In this document: piece after piece, positions 23,840 to 33,940 of the stretch
Layout: each line of letters opens with the position of its first letter
Position numbering within the stretch: the stretch's first letter is position 1
Origin: Cliona cf. orientalis
Taxonomy: Eukaryota; Porifera; Demospongiae; Clionaida; Clionaidae
Assembly: GCA_963930775.1 (NCBI GenBank)
Contig: OZ005689.1
Span: 26,348,058-26,412,057 of the forward strand
Length of the DNA stretch: 64,000 nucleotides
Direction: 5' to 3'
Notes under the pieces: generated by a model
Databases searched by the model: none
The model's input: only the letters and a program-made list of their open reading frames with translations
Told to the model about the DNA's origin: nothing
Program-made: the position numbers and the translations under genes

Positions 23840-24985
23840 TGCATGTGGGGGCGTGGCTGGCACTTACCCCAAGAAATGGCCCACCCCTTCAGCAATAAAA
23901 GACACCCCCCCCCAAAATGAAATGAACACCCCTCCCAGAATGCTATATACATCTTTCACTAATAATATACGATCCCAATATGAAAGTATACCCCTAGCTA
24001 CTGAAGATAGCTACCCCACCAAAATATACAATGTACTACCCCCATATACTCCCAAGGAAATATACACCCCAGCAAGAAGAAACTTCTACCGGCCTCAAAT
24101 GACCACCCCCAAATAAGATGGATACCCCTAGCTCCCACAAAATGACTACACCCTCCATATATAGCCCGATACTGATGGCACTATAAATTAACAGCACAAT
24201 CTATCGTAGCTACAAGGCCAAGGGATGAGGTTATCATGTAACCAAGGCAGCAAAATCCTAGCACATCATTCATTCTGATAAGGCTAGTGGTAAAGCAAGG
24301 TCTAAAGCCTATATGGCCTATGGCGGTATATTAGTGTCATAATTATGAATAGTGTATAGTATTGTTTTGGGAGGGGTATCTCTATTTGGGGGTAGTCTTT
24401 TTGGGAGGGGTGTCCATTTCATATGGGGGTAGTCTTTTTATTGGAGGGGTGGGGCATTTCTTGGGGGTAGTTATTTTATTGGCATGGGGTATGGCGTAGT
24501 GCCAGCCACGCCCCCACACAGAGAACAAAGATCACGTGATCAGTTGCTGCCATATACAAGGTCAAAGGTCAATGATACAGTGCTTTAAATGTTTTCTATC
24601 CATCCAATATCAACAGTTGTGAAGTAGGTGTATTTGTCATAATTATGAATAGTGTATAGTGTATAGTATTGTTCTGGGAGGGGTATCCATTCTATTTGGG
24701 GGTAGTCTATTCTTCTGGGGGTATCCATTTTCTTTTGGGGGGAGGGGGGAGACGGGATCTTTTATTAGTGTCTATTTCATATGGGGGTAGTCTTATTATT
24801 GGAGGGGTGGGCCATTTCTTGGGGGTAGTTTTTTTCTTGGCATGGGGTATGGTGTAGTGCCAGCCACGCCCCCACACGGAGAACAAAGGTCACATGATCA
24901 GTTGCAGCCATATACTAGGTCAAAGGTCAATGATACAGTGCTTAAGTCATTTTTAAGGCTATCCATCCAATATCGATAGTTGTGA
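23840..24985. repeat. Inverted and tandem G-rich repeat block
   Basis: 24338-24625 and 24636-24985 are tandem copies (TCATAATTATGAATAGTG...GCCAGCCACGCCCCCACAC...AGGTCAAAGGTCAATGATAC). An inverted, diverged copy of the same G-rich motif set (TGTGGGGGCGTGGCTGGCAC...) lies at about 23840-24000. No gene. Confidence 0.7.
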
Positions 24986-25388
24986 AGATCAGCTAAGCAA
25001 CGAATAACTCGTGCATGATCGATTTTGCTATCTACCACCAATGAGCATAAATAGTAGAGGGAGAAACCCAGTCCTCCACCTTGTATGTATCTATGCTGTG
25101 AGTGAAGGCTCGTCCCCTCGACAGTTTATATCACCCTAGTATTATTTCATGTCAGTTTTTTCCTACAAAGCGGTGAGCCAGATATGGTGTGTGAGCAGCT
25201 GTCTGGTGTGTGTTGTTCCACCTTGTACATGTACCTATTGGAGTTTCAGGGTTTACTATTATCAAGATGAAGGTCTTGGGTATTTGTGGCTACCACTTGA
25301 ATCATTATCTGAATACACTGATATAGTGCTGCAATTTGATTGGCTTAAGCAAAAACACCACTGCTGAACTCCCTGGGTGAGATATTAT

Positions 25389-25490
25389 ATGATCGGATTT
25401 GGGAAAACCCTCCATAAGGGATCCGCCTGCATGCGATTCGTGCAATGTGCGTTTTTGGTCGAAATTTATCGAAGTCGGTCGACTCGACAA
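25389..25490 (+). mobile_element. Left-end fragment of the TA-flanked MITE family
   Basis: GATCGGATTTGGGAAAACCC then GGGATCCGC and CGTTTTTGGTCGAAATTT match the left 100 bp of the copy at 59653. The rest is missing. It abuts the next transposon end at about 25508. Confidence 0.75.
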
Positions 25491-25703
25491 GTAGGGATGG
25501 CCCGGATATGCCATAATATACCGTATAGCGGGAAATTTTCGAGGGTAGCAATTTTCGCGGATGGATGTAGGATTTTGAACTTTTTCACATTTTATTTTTT
25601 GAGGATCAGCCCTGAGACAAAGCCACACCCCCAAATTGGATGCAATAAAAACCACGCCCTTCTTCTTTCACACGTACACGTGCGTGTTAAATACGAGCTA
25701 ACT

Positions 25704-26062
25704 ATGTCTGAACTACGAAGCTGTGTTGTGGAGGCGATGATCCGTGGCTACCATGAGTATCAAAGCGTTTGGGAGGCTGAAGTTGGAGAAAATCTGATGT
25801 GTATCCGAGAGCCCGGCAATGTCCGTGACCCTAGCCTCGTCCCCAGGCCCCTCCCAACGAGGGAGGGGCCTGGGGACGAGGCTACTGTGACCCCTACGCT
25901 GTAGCTGTCACAAAACCCGAGTCTTCAACAATAGTTGGACACGTCCCAAGAAAAATGTCAGCTATATGTTCGCTCTTCGAAAATGGCTTGCTAATGCTAC
26001 AAATAATGCATTTTCTGTTCAGCATGCCTTGTGGTTTATATCGACCACACCAATTCTACTGA
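25704..26062 (+). pseudogene. HIRAN-like domain ORF, interrupted
   Basis: From the ATG at 25704 the frame reads MSELRSCVVEAMIRGYHEYQ, VWEAEVGENLMCIREPGN and VRDP. After a 62-bp insertion (hairpin plus target duplication) a second frame continues YAVAVTKPESSTIVGHVPRK and MSAICSLF to a stop at 26060. G-Y/H, W-x-x-x-x-G, C-x-R-E-P-x-N-x-x-D-x-Y-A-V-A-V and I-V-G-H-V-P-R are the hallmarks of small HIRAN-like domains (a DNA-end-binding fold, best known in HLTF-type helicases). The insertion changes the frame. It lies between copies of the TACCGTATAGCGG transposon end, so it may be transposon cargo. The identification is from memory of the family pattern. Confidence 0.6.
25832..25884. mobile_element. 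53-bp perfect hairpin micro-element with 9-bp target duplication
   Basis: The two 24-bp arms, starting TAGCCTCGTCCCCAGG, are exact reverse complements around a 5-nt loop (aacga). Flanks are CCGTGACCC (25823-25831) and CTGTGACCC (25885-25893), a 9-bp duplication with one mismatch. The same TAG-YCT-YGTCCCCAG terminus and a perfect 9-bp duplication are seen at 30594-30941, placing both in one Mutator-like family. Confidence 0.85.
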
Positions 26063-26124
26063 TATGTGCTTGTGGGATTGCGCATGCTCGAGCTAAGTCA
26101 GTGTAGGAACGGGTCGTCAAGTCA

Positions 26125-26228
26125 TACCGTATAGCGGGAAATTTTCGAGGTATAAAATTTCGCGGATTCACCCTGATCCGCGAAAACAGCGAAAATGAAT
26201 ACTCTCGAAAATTTCCCGCTATACGGTA
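26125..26228. mobile_element. 104-bp palindromic MITE (TACCGTATAGCGG)
   Basis: TACCGTATAGCGGGAAATTT at the left mirrors AAATTTCCCGCTATACGGTA at the right, with GCGGATTCACCCTGATCCGC in the middle. A lone left half of the same element is at 25508-25565, upstream of the HIRAN-like ORF, and a larger relative is at 46474-46938. Confidence 0.85.
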
Positions 26229-28362
26229 TGTAATACATTACAAGTATGTTTAAAGTCACAATCAGGGAATAATGTGCCTAGCATGCATGATCAACAGTAC
26301 ATGCTTACTAAACGTAGAGATGTAGTTCATGCACAAATAGTATCCTGCCTGGGCAAGATTGCCCATTAGTATCGTGCGCATGCGCAGATGGAAGCGGTTG
26401 CAGAGGCCATACCCCTCATAGCAAGCAGCTCAACGGCAACGTTCTCGCCCTGCTGCAAGCATACAAAATCAGAATTTTATTCTAAAGGTGCTTTGGTCAA
26501 TCACGCAAATATTACCACCTAGAAAAATTTTACACATCAGGGTTTATTTCAGGGGTGCTTTTGCCCCACTTGGGATTGATTAGCCACCGCCCCCCCCCCC
26601 CCCCCATTGGAAATTGGCTTACCCTATACTTTAGGTTATGGGTGACAGTTTGTATCAAGAAATTTTCGTGAGTAACAAGCTATTTGTATCTTCACAAGGG
26701 AAGCAGCTACATGTATGGAGCTGAAACAAAAACCAAAAAGCTAACATGATGATGGAGACAGCGGTCACAACATTGAAGTGACCTTCCCATCGCAAAAGTC
26801 AGGCGATGGTCAGGCTATGGCCGCCATTTATCATGAACTCTTATAAAGATTTGTAGTTTACTTCTTTTACCTTACTCCAGTGCTGGAGTTGGTTCCCAAG
26901 TTCACACAGCTTATACAGAGGGAAAGCTACACAAAACAAGGTAACCAGGTGGTCAACATGGCTGTCTAGCTGCTTTCTGACAGGTGGCCTTCAAATTTAT
27001 ACCAACTCCAGCCCTGTCCACATGTCTGAGTAATAAATACTTCCTTAAATCAAAAGAGATGAAACTTGATGCAGAGTTTTCATTTATTAACCCTCCGCAC
27101 GCGCCTGCCGAGGGGGTAAGGTAGTAGTTCTGTGTGTGTGTGTCTGTTATCACGCCAGCTGCTACATACCTGGTTTATATGATGCAAACAAGGCATCATT
27201 AGTTTTTTTGTGGCATCTTCAAGGTATGAATTGTGTGGATTTCGTTGAAAACGCTACGTTCAAAAGTTCTGGCGACATTTGCTGACCACCATGGCCTTGA
27301 TGAGCTCTCAATCGATGAAAGAGATAGCGATGGCTTCATTTCAAGATTAGTAGTGTGTAGCTCTAGCGATAGTTCTTGTAACTAAACTGACTCATCATAG
27401 ATCACAAACTACTCTTCTTGGCTTTACTAGATCTGCTGATCTGGCATGCAGTGGTACTATTACCTAATTGCATGCAATCCCTATTAGTACATTCTTGTGG
27501 TTGCTCTCTACAGCTATAGAACAGAAACAGTGTTGATTGGCAAACTTGCAATATGCTGACTAGCTATAGCTATTGTGCAGAGGGTTTTGCACTATAGTGC
27601 TTCATTGCTCCATTACTCACTATGGGAAATGCCCATGTGTGGGTGAACCTTGATATGGGATTCCAACACCCCCCCCCCCCCCATTTGCATTTGCCCCTCC
27701 TCAAGTTAGCTGCTATGTGTTAGCCCCCTCTTGAGGGAAATCAAAAACCCTGCAGAAATATTTTACACTTATAAGTGACTACTTCATCACTTATTCCCAC
27801 GTTATTCTAGCTACCACAGCCTATCAACCTCTTGCACAGGTGTGCCCTTGATCTTTTACGGCTCAGTCCTACAAATTGTCTACAGGCCAGAGATAAACCT
27901 AACCTCTAATGCAACCACAAGCCACAGCAGGGAATGCACCATTAGACCTCAAGTAAAGCTGGATGGGATCTCTGTGGACCATAGGACAGGAAACAACCTA
28001 CCCTAAATCACAAATATTGTACAGCCTGGCTTGTATGAAAACGCATGAAAATACATTCGCAATATTAACGATAATGTGGTACAGGGTCGTTTGTCCGAAA
28101 ATTATTTAACATGAAAATTTAGATACGAAATATTCGTGATTTACGGTATTGTGAGGACTGTGCTAAAAATCACGCAGCATCAGACACTTGCATTCAGTGA
28201 GGCTAAGCAGCGTAATCCATACTTAGAATTTTACTGCCACTTCCCTGTAATCCGATGGTCAATAGGAGGTAACTACGTAGCTTAGTTACTTGTAAGTTTT
28301 ACTTAATATTTAAAAGTAACTGACCAATAGAATCCATGATATTATGAGAGCTCCAAGGCAAA
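26229..28362. other. Intergenic with poly-C tracts and an old repeat
   Basis: Poly-C runs at 26589-26605 and 27668-27682. 27080-27330, read on the minus strand, matches 53000-53440 (cagcaaatgtc-cca-aacttt...cgttttcaac; end with ccctcg-gca-gcg...gagggttaat). 26225-26460 also resembles 51600-51750 (tcacaatca-gg-ataatgtg, gcgcatgcgcagatg). No gene. Confidence 0.45.
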
Positions 28363-28736
28363 TACCGTATTTCCTCGATCAGACGCCGCCCTCGAATAGT
28401 CGCCGCTAGCTACACATGCCCGATCTTTACTGTCGCCGCCCTCGAATTATCGCCGCACTCTCTAATTAGAGCACACTTGCCACGCCCTTAAACGGTGTCC
28501 ACGTGCTTGTGAGCGGCGCTACTGTACGCGAGAATGCCATCAAGAGACTAGTAAAGCTTATGACGAAGGCAGACTGAAAAGCAGCTAGGTATTGAACTTA
28601 GAACAAACCTTTTCATTATTCTTGTATGCAATTCTACTACTATGAAAGTTTTTGTCGCCGCCCTCGAATAGTCGCCGCTAGTTTCAGCAGAGGGAAAAAA
28701 TTAGTCGCCGCGGCGTCTACTCAAGGAAATACGGTA
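28363..28736. mobile_element. TACCGTATTTCCTCGA MITE
   Basis: Left end TACCGTATTTCCTCGATCAG, right end CTCAAGGAAATACGGTA. Internal repeats of GTCGCCGCCCTCGAATAGTC are arranged from each end. A TA target is likely. The first 163 bp of a relative are at 63838-64000. Confidence 0.85.
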
Positions 28737-28782
28737 GCTGTACTACTATAGCGACAGTTGTAAAACTCTAAATAACTTAGCT

Positions 28783-28910
28783 CACCGAGGCCAATGTGAT
28801 CCACAGTATTTAGCATCCCTCTGTCCCCTTAGTATCACCCTCGCTACGCTCGGGTGTCGCAGCTTGGGGCCATCGGGATGCTAAATACTGTAGATCCCTT
28901 GGCCTTGGTG
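28783..28910. mobile_element. 128-bp fold-back element
   Basis: Arms CACCGAGGCCAATGTGATCC / GATCCCTTGGCCTTGGTG continue through ACAGTATTTAGCATCCC / GGGATGCTAAATACTGT, about 37 bp each. The loop is itself palindromic (ccctcgctacgctcggg). Confidence 0.8.
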
Positions 28911-29084
28911 TCTAACTATTATGTAAGCTCTGTATACAATCATGTAGAAATTTATGCAAAATTTCTTGCCTCTGGTTAGGGTTGTTGCTAGGCTAGGTAG
29001 CAGTTGATTTATCGCGAAAGGAAGTTGTTGCTAGGCAGCAGTTTATTTATCCCGAAAGGAAGTTCATTGATCAACCCTTCAATG

Positions 29085-30390
29085 GGCATGTATGCCCCTC
29101 CCCACCACCTTCATAGTGTTGTAGCTAGCTCGCATTTTAACCGATTATGGGCGATAGACGCCAATTGGCGTCATATACGTAATGTACGTTATAGGCGATT
29201 GACGCCAAATGGCGTCAAAGCCGTTTTCTTCGCGTTTTTCGTGCATAGCGCTAGGCTACTACGCTCTACGTCCGGTTTGTGGTTAGCCGCTGACCGCCGC
29301 TACTAAGTTATGGCTTCAGGTCGCGCCGGTAGCAATTAAGTGGGTGTGACCGATACCGTTAACCAAGCCGCTCGATCGCCATTACGATCGACCCGGGCGA
29401 ACGTTCGAGGCTATTATCGTTGAACCAACAGAGCTACAGCCATGGCGCTTGGTCCATAGCTAGACGAGTGGATAGCGACTACCTACGAGTAGCCGCTTTG
29501 TGAAGCCAACCTTGAACGCGAGCGGCAGACTTGAAGACGGCGGCCATGATCGAGGTAAGAAGGCTTCTAAGCTTTTAGACGCTACTACAGCGTTTAGTTC
29601 GATAGTGTACGGCGGGACAGAAGAACGTGAGGCTTCTGGCAACTTATGTAGTTGTCAGCAAAGCCTTTAGAGGTAGCTAAGGCCTGTTACTTAGCTACAA
29701 TAAGCTTGTCTATAGGACGCTTTATTTTCATGTTAAATATTTCGGAGTTCAAAGTTCAATTGACCCGTACAACCCCGCCCATAATCGGTTAAAGGGGGTG
29801 GTGCTTAAAAAATCAACCACATCAAACAAAACTGACATCAGAAAGGAGGGTGACCGCCCTCCATTTTACCCTCTGGCTACAACCCTGCTTAAATTGCTTG
29901 CTCTGGAACTGCTTTGTATCAATAATTAGATTTTAGTTAGATGAAAACCACCATATAGGTGCCAAAACGTACATGTAGAACACTAACGCAGGCTCATGCT
30001 TTGGGAACCACTACTAATTTCTCATAGCAACCAGTTCCATTACTGCAATCACCACTAGGCTTGTACCTGTACCACACATCTAATGGTTGATACTTTCCAA
30101 AACTTCTAGGGATAACTCTGCACACACAAAATTGCTAGGCTAGGTTGAGCATGCATGGTGACCGAGCAGGAGAGGGCAAGAAGGACCAGGGCTAGGGTGG
30201 GAAGCGTTGCCTCACCTCCCTTGCCACTGGGTATATACCTGGAAGGCTGTGGAGCAACAAATGTTATATAAAATATTCAACACCATACACATGTGCACAC
30301 ACGCACACAAAATAGAACATACTTTGGAATCAAGTGAATATAGGATAGCTTCATCTCATATAACATCCAGGGTTCTATGTACAATCCCGA
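29085..30390 (+). repeat. Duplicated block with insertions (pairs with 19321-19810)
   Basis: Shares caccttca-agtgttgtagct, aatcaccactaggcttgta and atagaacatactttggaatc with 19.3-19.8 kb. It differs by the TTAA element at 29141 and by about 200 bp of extra sequence near 30075-30285. It is not coding. Confidence 0.8.
29141..29788. mobile_element. 648-bp TTAA-flanked transposon
   Basis: Termini CCGATTATGGGCG and CGCCCATAATCGG (13-bp perfect inverted repeat), flanked by TTAA at 29137-29140 and 29789-29792. The paralogue at 19385-19388 has a single TTAA, so this is the occupied site. TTAA targeting is shared by piggyBac and Kolobok; the termini do not settle which. The left subterminal part has two GACGCCAA-TGGCGTCA palindromes. 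No transposase. Confidence 0.9.
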
Positions 30391-30408
30391 GCGAAGTGAG
30401 GGTTCTAC

Positions 30409-31110
30409 TGAGCCCTATATATTCTCGTGCCCAGCCCCCTTCATGCACGCGTGAGAAAGGGTCTGGTTAAAAGGGTCACACTAACACGTCCGGTTGGAAT
30501 GTAATAATTGGCAATTCCAGTGTGCGTACAATAGAAACTAACCGCCATTTCCGTATATGCATACCGTGTACATAGACCGAGCACGCGCTCGTATAGTCGT
30601 ATAGTCTTGTCCCCAGATCCCACCCTTGAGGAGGAAAAGGGTCTGGTGAACTTGGGCAGAATCCTTGGGCCTGCGCTGAGGAATTTCCACGCGCCAATGA
30701 GATCACAGCTCTGGCTCAGTCATATGACAAGCTTACCGAAGGAATGCAACATTGCTATACCGTCTGTATAGCTATTCAATTTCGCCGACCAATAGGTTTG
30801 CTTTACTGCTGGTTGCAGGCATGCGATCACATGCAAACGCAGCACATATGTGCATGCACCGTAGAACGATAATCGAGGATTCAGCCCAAGTTCACCAGAC
30901 CCTTTTCCTTCATTTGGGGGTGGGGTCTGGGGACGAGACTAGCGCTCGTATGTATGGACCACACATTATTACATTCCACTAATGTCATGTGACCATGGTT
31001 CTGCAACCTGATGGGCCGCAATAGGACAAGGAAGTGCAACCCTTTTGACCAGACCCTTTCTTAGGCATGCATATAGCGCATAAGCGGGGGGCTGGGCACA
31101 GACTGAGCCC
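30409..31110. mobile_element. Outer fold-back element hosting a nested MITE
   Basis: Left arm CTGAGCCC...CGTGCCCAGCCCCCTTC...GAGAAAGGGTCTGGTTAAAA and right arm TTTTGACCAGACCCTTTCT...GGGGGGCTGGGCACAG...GAGCCC are diverged reverse complements over about 70 bp. The centre is occupied by the element at 30594-30941. No gene. Confidence 0.7.
30594..30941. mobile_element. Mutator-like MITE with perfect 9-bp target duplication
   Basis: Inverted ends carry TAGTCTTGTCCCCAGA and TCTGGGGACGAGACTA, then AAAAGGGTCTGGTGAACTTG / CAAGTTCACCAGACCCTTTT. GCGCTCGTA occurs exactly outside both ends (30585-30593 and 30942-30950). The left tip has an extra TAGTCGTA, apparently a small tandem duplication. Same family as the hairpin at 25832. 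Confidence 0.9.
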
Positions 31111-31680
31111 AAGAGTTTACCGACTAAACAGTGTCTCATAGCAACACCATAGTAATAAAATTACCGGTTTCTCAGACCCGCCCGCCTCCTCTTTTTAGCT
31201 CACTTTTTTATTTTTAGGTCAAAGGTCAAACTGATCACATGATCGCACCTTTGACCTCGTGTATATGAAAGAAGCAGCTAATAATTGCTAGCTGCTAGTC
31301 CAGTTGTTGGCTAGCTACAATGCTTGTATCGGTGACAGGCTCCAGAGAAAACTAATTGTGGTTGATATTCATAATCTGGTAAGGCTATGATAGGATCATG
31401 AACCTTTTTGTGCATGCAGTTGATGACATCCATTGATCCTATGGCACAAAAAAAATCGTCGCCCTCCTGCATGCTATGAAAGCTTCTATGTGTCTGAGAA
31501 ACCAGTTATTTTATTACCATGGCCTAAAAGTTGATAAATAAACTGCTACCTAGCACCAGAGGCAAGAAATTTTGCACTACAGAGCTTACCTATGGGTTTA
31601 TATCATATCATAGCTGTAATAAACACTGCAATGACGGGTAGGTATCTATATCTCATAGTCACCTACAAGCAGCTTGCATA
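31111..31680. other. Intergenic, no gene seen
   Basis: The phrase tgtctcatagcaacacc...accggtttctcagac at 31130-31180 is roughly mirrored by gtgtctgagaaaccagttattttattacc near 31490-31520. That suggests an old fold-back element of about 390 bp around a sequence with tttgacctcgtgtatatgaaag. Weak. Confidence 0.35.
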
Positions 31681-31925
31681 CAGGATTTTTTTCTGGGGGG
31701 GGGGGGGGGGGGGGGGGGGGAGGGGCGATCTCATAGACGACTTACGTATGTATATGCGCTGCTGCCATGCGTATAATTATACTAGTACATAAATTACACA
31801 ATAATGCTGTGATAAACTTTCTTTTTGCTTGTGTGTGTAATATTATTTGTGCTGTATATATTACATGTATATTGGAATTCTGGGGGGGGGGGGGGTCCCA
31901 GTGCGCCCCCCCCTGTATGCAACCC
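31681..31925. mobile_element. Two hAT-like ends with long poly-G tracts
   Basis: 31681 reads CAGGATTTTTTCTGG followed by about 26 G. On the minus strand from 31925, CAGGGTTGCATACAGGGG then GCGCACTGGGA precedes about 14 C (poly-G 31880-31893 on the plus strand). The two ends face each other about 245 bp apart and could bound one element, but no matching target duplication was found. Confidence 0.45.
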
Positions 31926-31973
31926 TGACAAGCTTTGCCCTCTGGGTCCAGCAATAGGATCTAAACTTGTTTA

Positions 31974-32551
31974 CAGTAGAATGTCCGAAAAACGGACACC
32001 TTGGGAGCAGGCCTTTTGTCCTTTATAATATGGAGGTTGTTCCTTTATAGAAGCGGACACAATTTACATACTAATATAATATAGTCTACACATTATGATA
32101 GCTATATAGCTAGTTAGCATTTGCAGAGGTGACTGGAGAAAGAATCAACAGGAAAGCAGGATATGAGCTGGATTTGAGTGTACTTCAATTTAAGTACTGT
32201 GTATACACTTGAATTGTATCATGCATTGATGCATTAGTCTTGCCCAGACCCACCTTCAAGATAGCACCCCTCCTACAAAGGGGGAAGGGCCTAGCTAGGC
32301 TATCATGATTACGTCACTGGCCGCGAAAAGGGGTGTGGCTTCCCGGCTGTCCGCTATTTAGAAGTAAAATTATACTGAGATGTTCAATTGGGTCCGAACA
32401 ATCCGTCCGTTATAGAGAAGTGAGAGGTTGTCCGCTCCTTGGAGGTTCGTAATATACTAAGTCTATGGCAAATTCAATCCGTTCCATAGTGGTTGTCCGT
32501 TATATAGTGGGTGGTCGCTCCTGGGAGGGTCCGTTATGAGAAGTTCCACTG
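31974..32551. mobile_element. pogo/Tigger-like MITE, TA target
   Basis: Ends CAGTAGAATGTCCG and AAGTTCCACTG, with TA on both sides (31972-31973 and 32552-32553). The ends carry CGGACACC/GGTCCGTTAT motifs typical of the CAGTRGAACCTC family of Tc1/mariner-pogo non-autonomous elements. It sits inside a fold-back repeat, whose uninterrupted relative (tctaaacttgttagaca) is at 47650. Confidence 0.8.
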
Positions 32552-32553
32552 TA

Positions 32554-32656
32554 GTCGGTTTCTATGTGATTTAGAAGACTGAAGGACTCTATATAGAATC
32601 CCTAGCGAAGAAAGGGTTCTGAGAGCCCAAGGTCTTCTAAATCACATAGAAACCTC
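32554..32656. repeat. Fold-back repeat, GTGATTTAGAAG family
   Basis: GGTTTCTATGTGATTTAGAA and TTCTAAATCACATAGAAACC mirror each other around about 55 bp containing CTAGCGAAGAAAGGGTTCT. The same structure is at 47671-47790. Confidence 0.85.
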
Positions 32657-32786
32657 CTAAACAGTGGTATCCTACTTGTAACAAATACAGTGATCTGATT
32701 GGTTGAACTGTATCTATCCTTCATAAAAAAAACCTTGTAAGCTCCATGGTAAATTTTGCTAGTTTGTTGCTAGGCAGTTGTTTATA

Positions 32787-33668
32787 TAGACGACTTAAGG
32801 CGTGAATGCTTATCTCATTAAAAGGTGTGAATCGCACTATATCACACGTATGCATACGCTCACTGGTGGTCAAAAATACACTATAGGTATGGGAAAAAAT
32901 GCAGCAAGGACTCTTGCCATTCATCCATCGCCACAATTATAGATACTTTAGTGGCCGATCTTACTGCACTCAGGCTCTAGGGTGCTGCTCGATATTTATT
33001 GTGTCGTAGCAACTGAGAGTATTTCTAATCCCATATACGACTAATACCGTACCCTCACGAAAGAGGGCCCATGGGCGGTGCACCTTACATTGGGCCAAGA
33101 TTGGGGGTGGGCCGATATTCGAGGTGTCAGTGTCGCATTTATATGCGAAAGAGTGCCTAGGTAAGTTACCCACGCTAGCTTCATAATATGAATAGTAGCA
33201 GTGGCTACTATTGATTTCAGCCTTATTCAAGCATGCATGGTTACCAATTCAGAGCAAGGGCAGCCGCGATTCTTCACTGTGTATCATTGAGTGTAGCTCT
33301 ATTAATTGGGCGTGTCTACGATCGCTAGCTGTGTGCGTTAGTTTACTGAAACATGGAATACAGCTAGCTAGGCTTAGTTTTACAGCTGTTTAGCATGTCA
33401 CTTATCGATCTTACGAAGTTCAGTCCTCATAAACCAGCCATTTGAGCTGCGTTTTCAAGGGCAGCTAACATGGGCGCATATTCATGTAAACACTAGACCT
33501 TAACAGGAAATTGAGCCCAAAGTGGGGGTGTGGGCGGACATTCCATGGTGGGCCCTCTTTCGCGAGGGTAAGATACATTTGAGGCAGCAGCAAAGGTGCG
33601 AGTCACGCCTGGTCACACCTCCTGGTGGTCATCTAATCGGCTAAACATTCACGCCTTAAGTCGTCTAT
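32787..33668. mobile_element. Outer MITE (ATAGACGACTTAAGGCG) with a nested MITE
   Basis: Left end TATAGACGACTTAAGGCGTG and right end CACGCCTTAAGTCGTCTATA are perfect inverted repeats of at least 20 bp, and GGTGTGA-TCGCAC continues in both arms. The element at 33045-33574 occupies its middle. Confidence 0.85.
33045..33574. mobile_element. TACCGTACCCTCACGAAAGAGGGCCC MITE, copy 1
   Basis: Left end ACGAAAGAGGGCCCATGGG and right end GGTGGGCCCTCTTTCGCGAG form inverted ends; a TA target is likely. The copy at 38465-38981 shares the interior (gtgcaccttacattgggc, gggccgatattcgaggt, cagtcctcataaaccag). Confidence 0.85.
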
Positions 33669-33940
33669 ACAAAGCTGTTTACTATATTTCTATAGCAAAG
33701 GATGCACAATAGCCACAGAAGTATATCGCTAAGCTAAGGCTAATCAAGTGTACACCCTGGTACATAAATACAAAAAGGAGTATGGAGTATAGTATAAAAA
33801 GCTAAACATGCATTGTAATAATGATAGTAAAAGTTTTAAGAGCCAGCTTAAATGACTGGAGACTTGGGTTAAGATTACATTTTAAGTTTGTTGGCCCCAA
33901 CCTTTAGTTGGTTATCTTATCTCTACTCACTTAAGGTCCG
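33669..33940. other. Intergenic, nothing recognised
   Basis: AT-rich; no exon signals or repeat ends noted. Confidence 0.3.
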
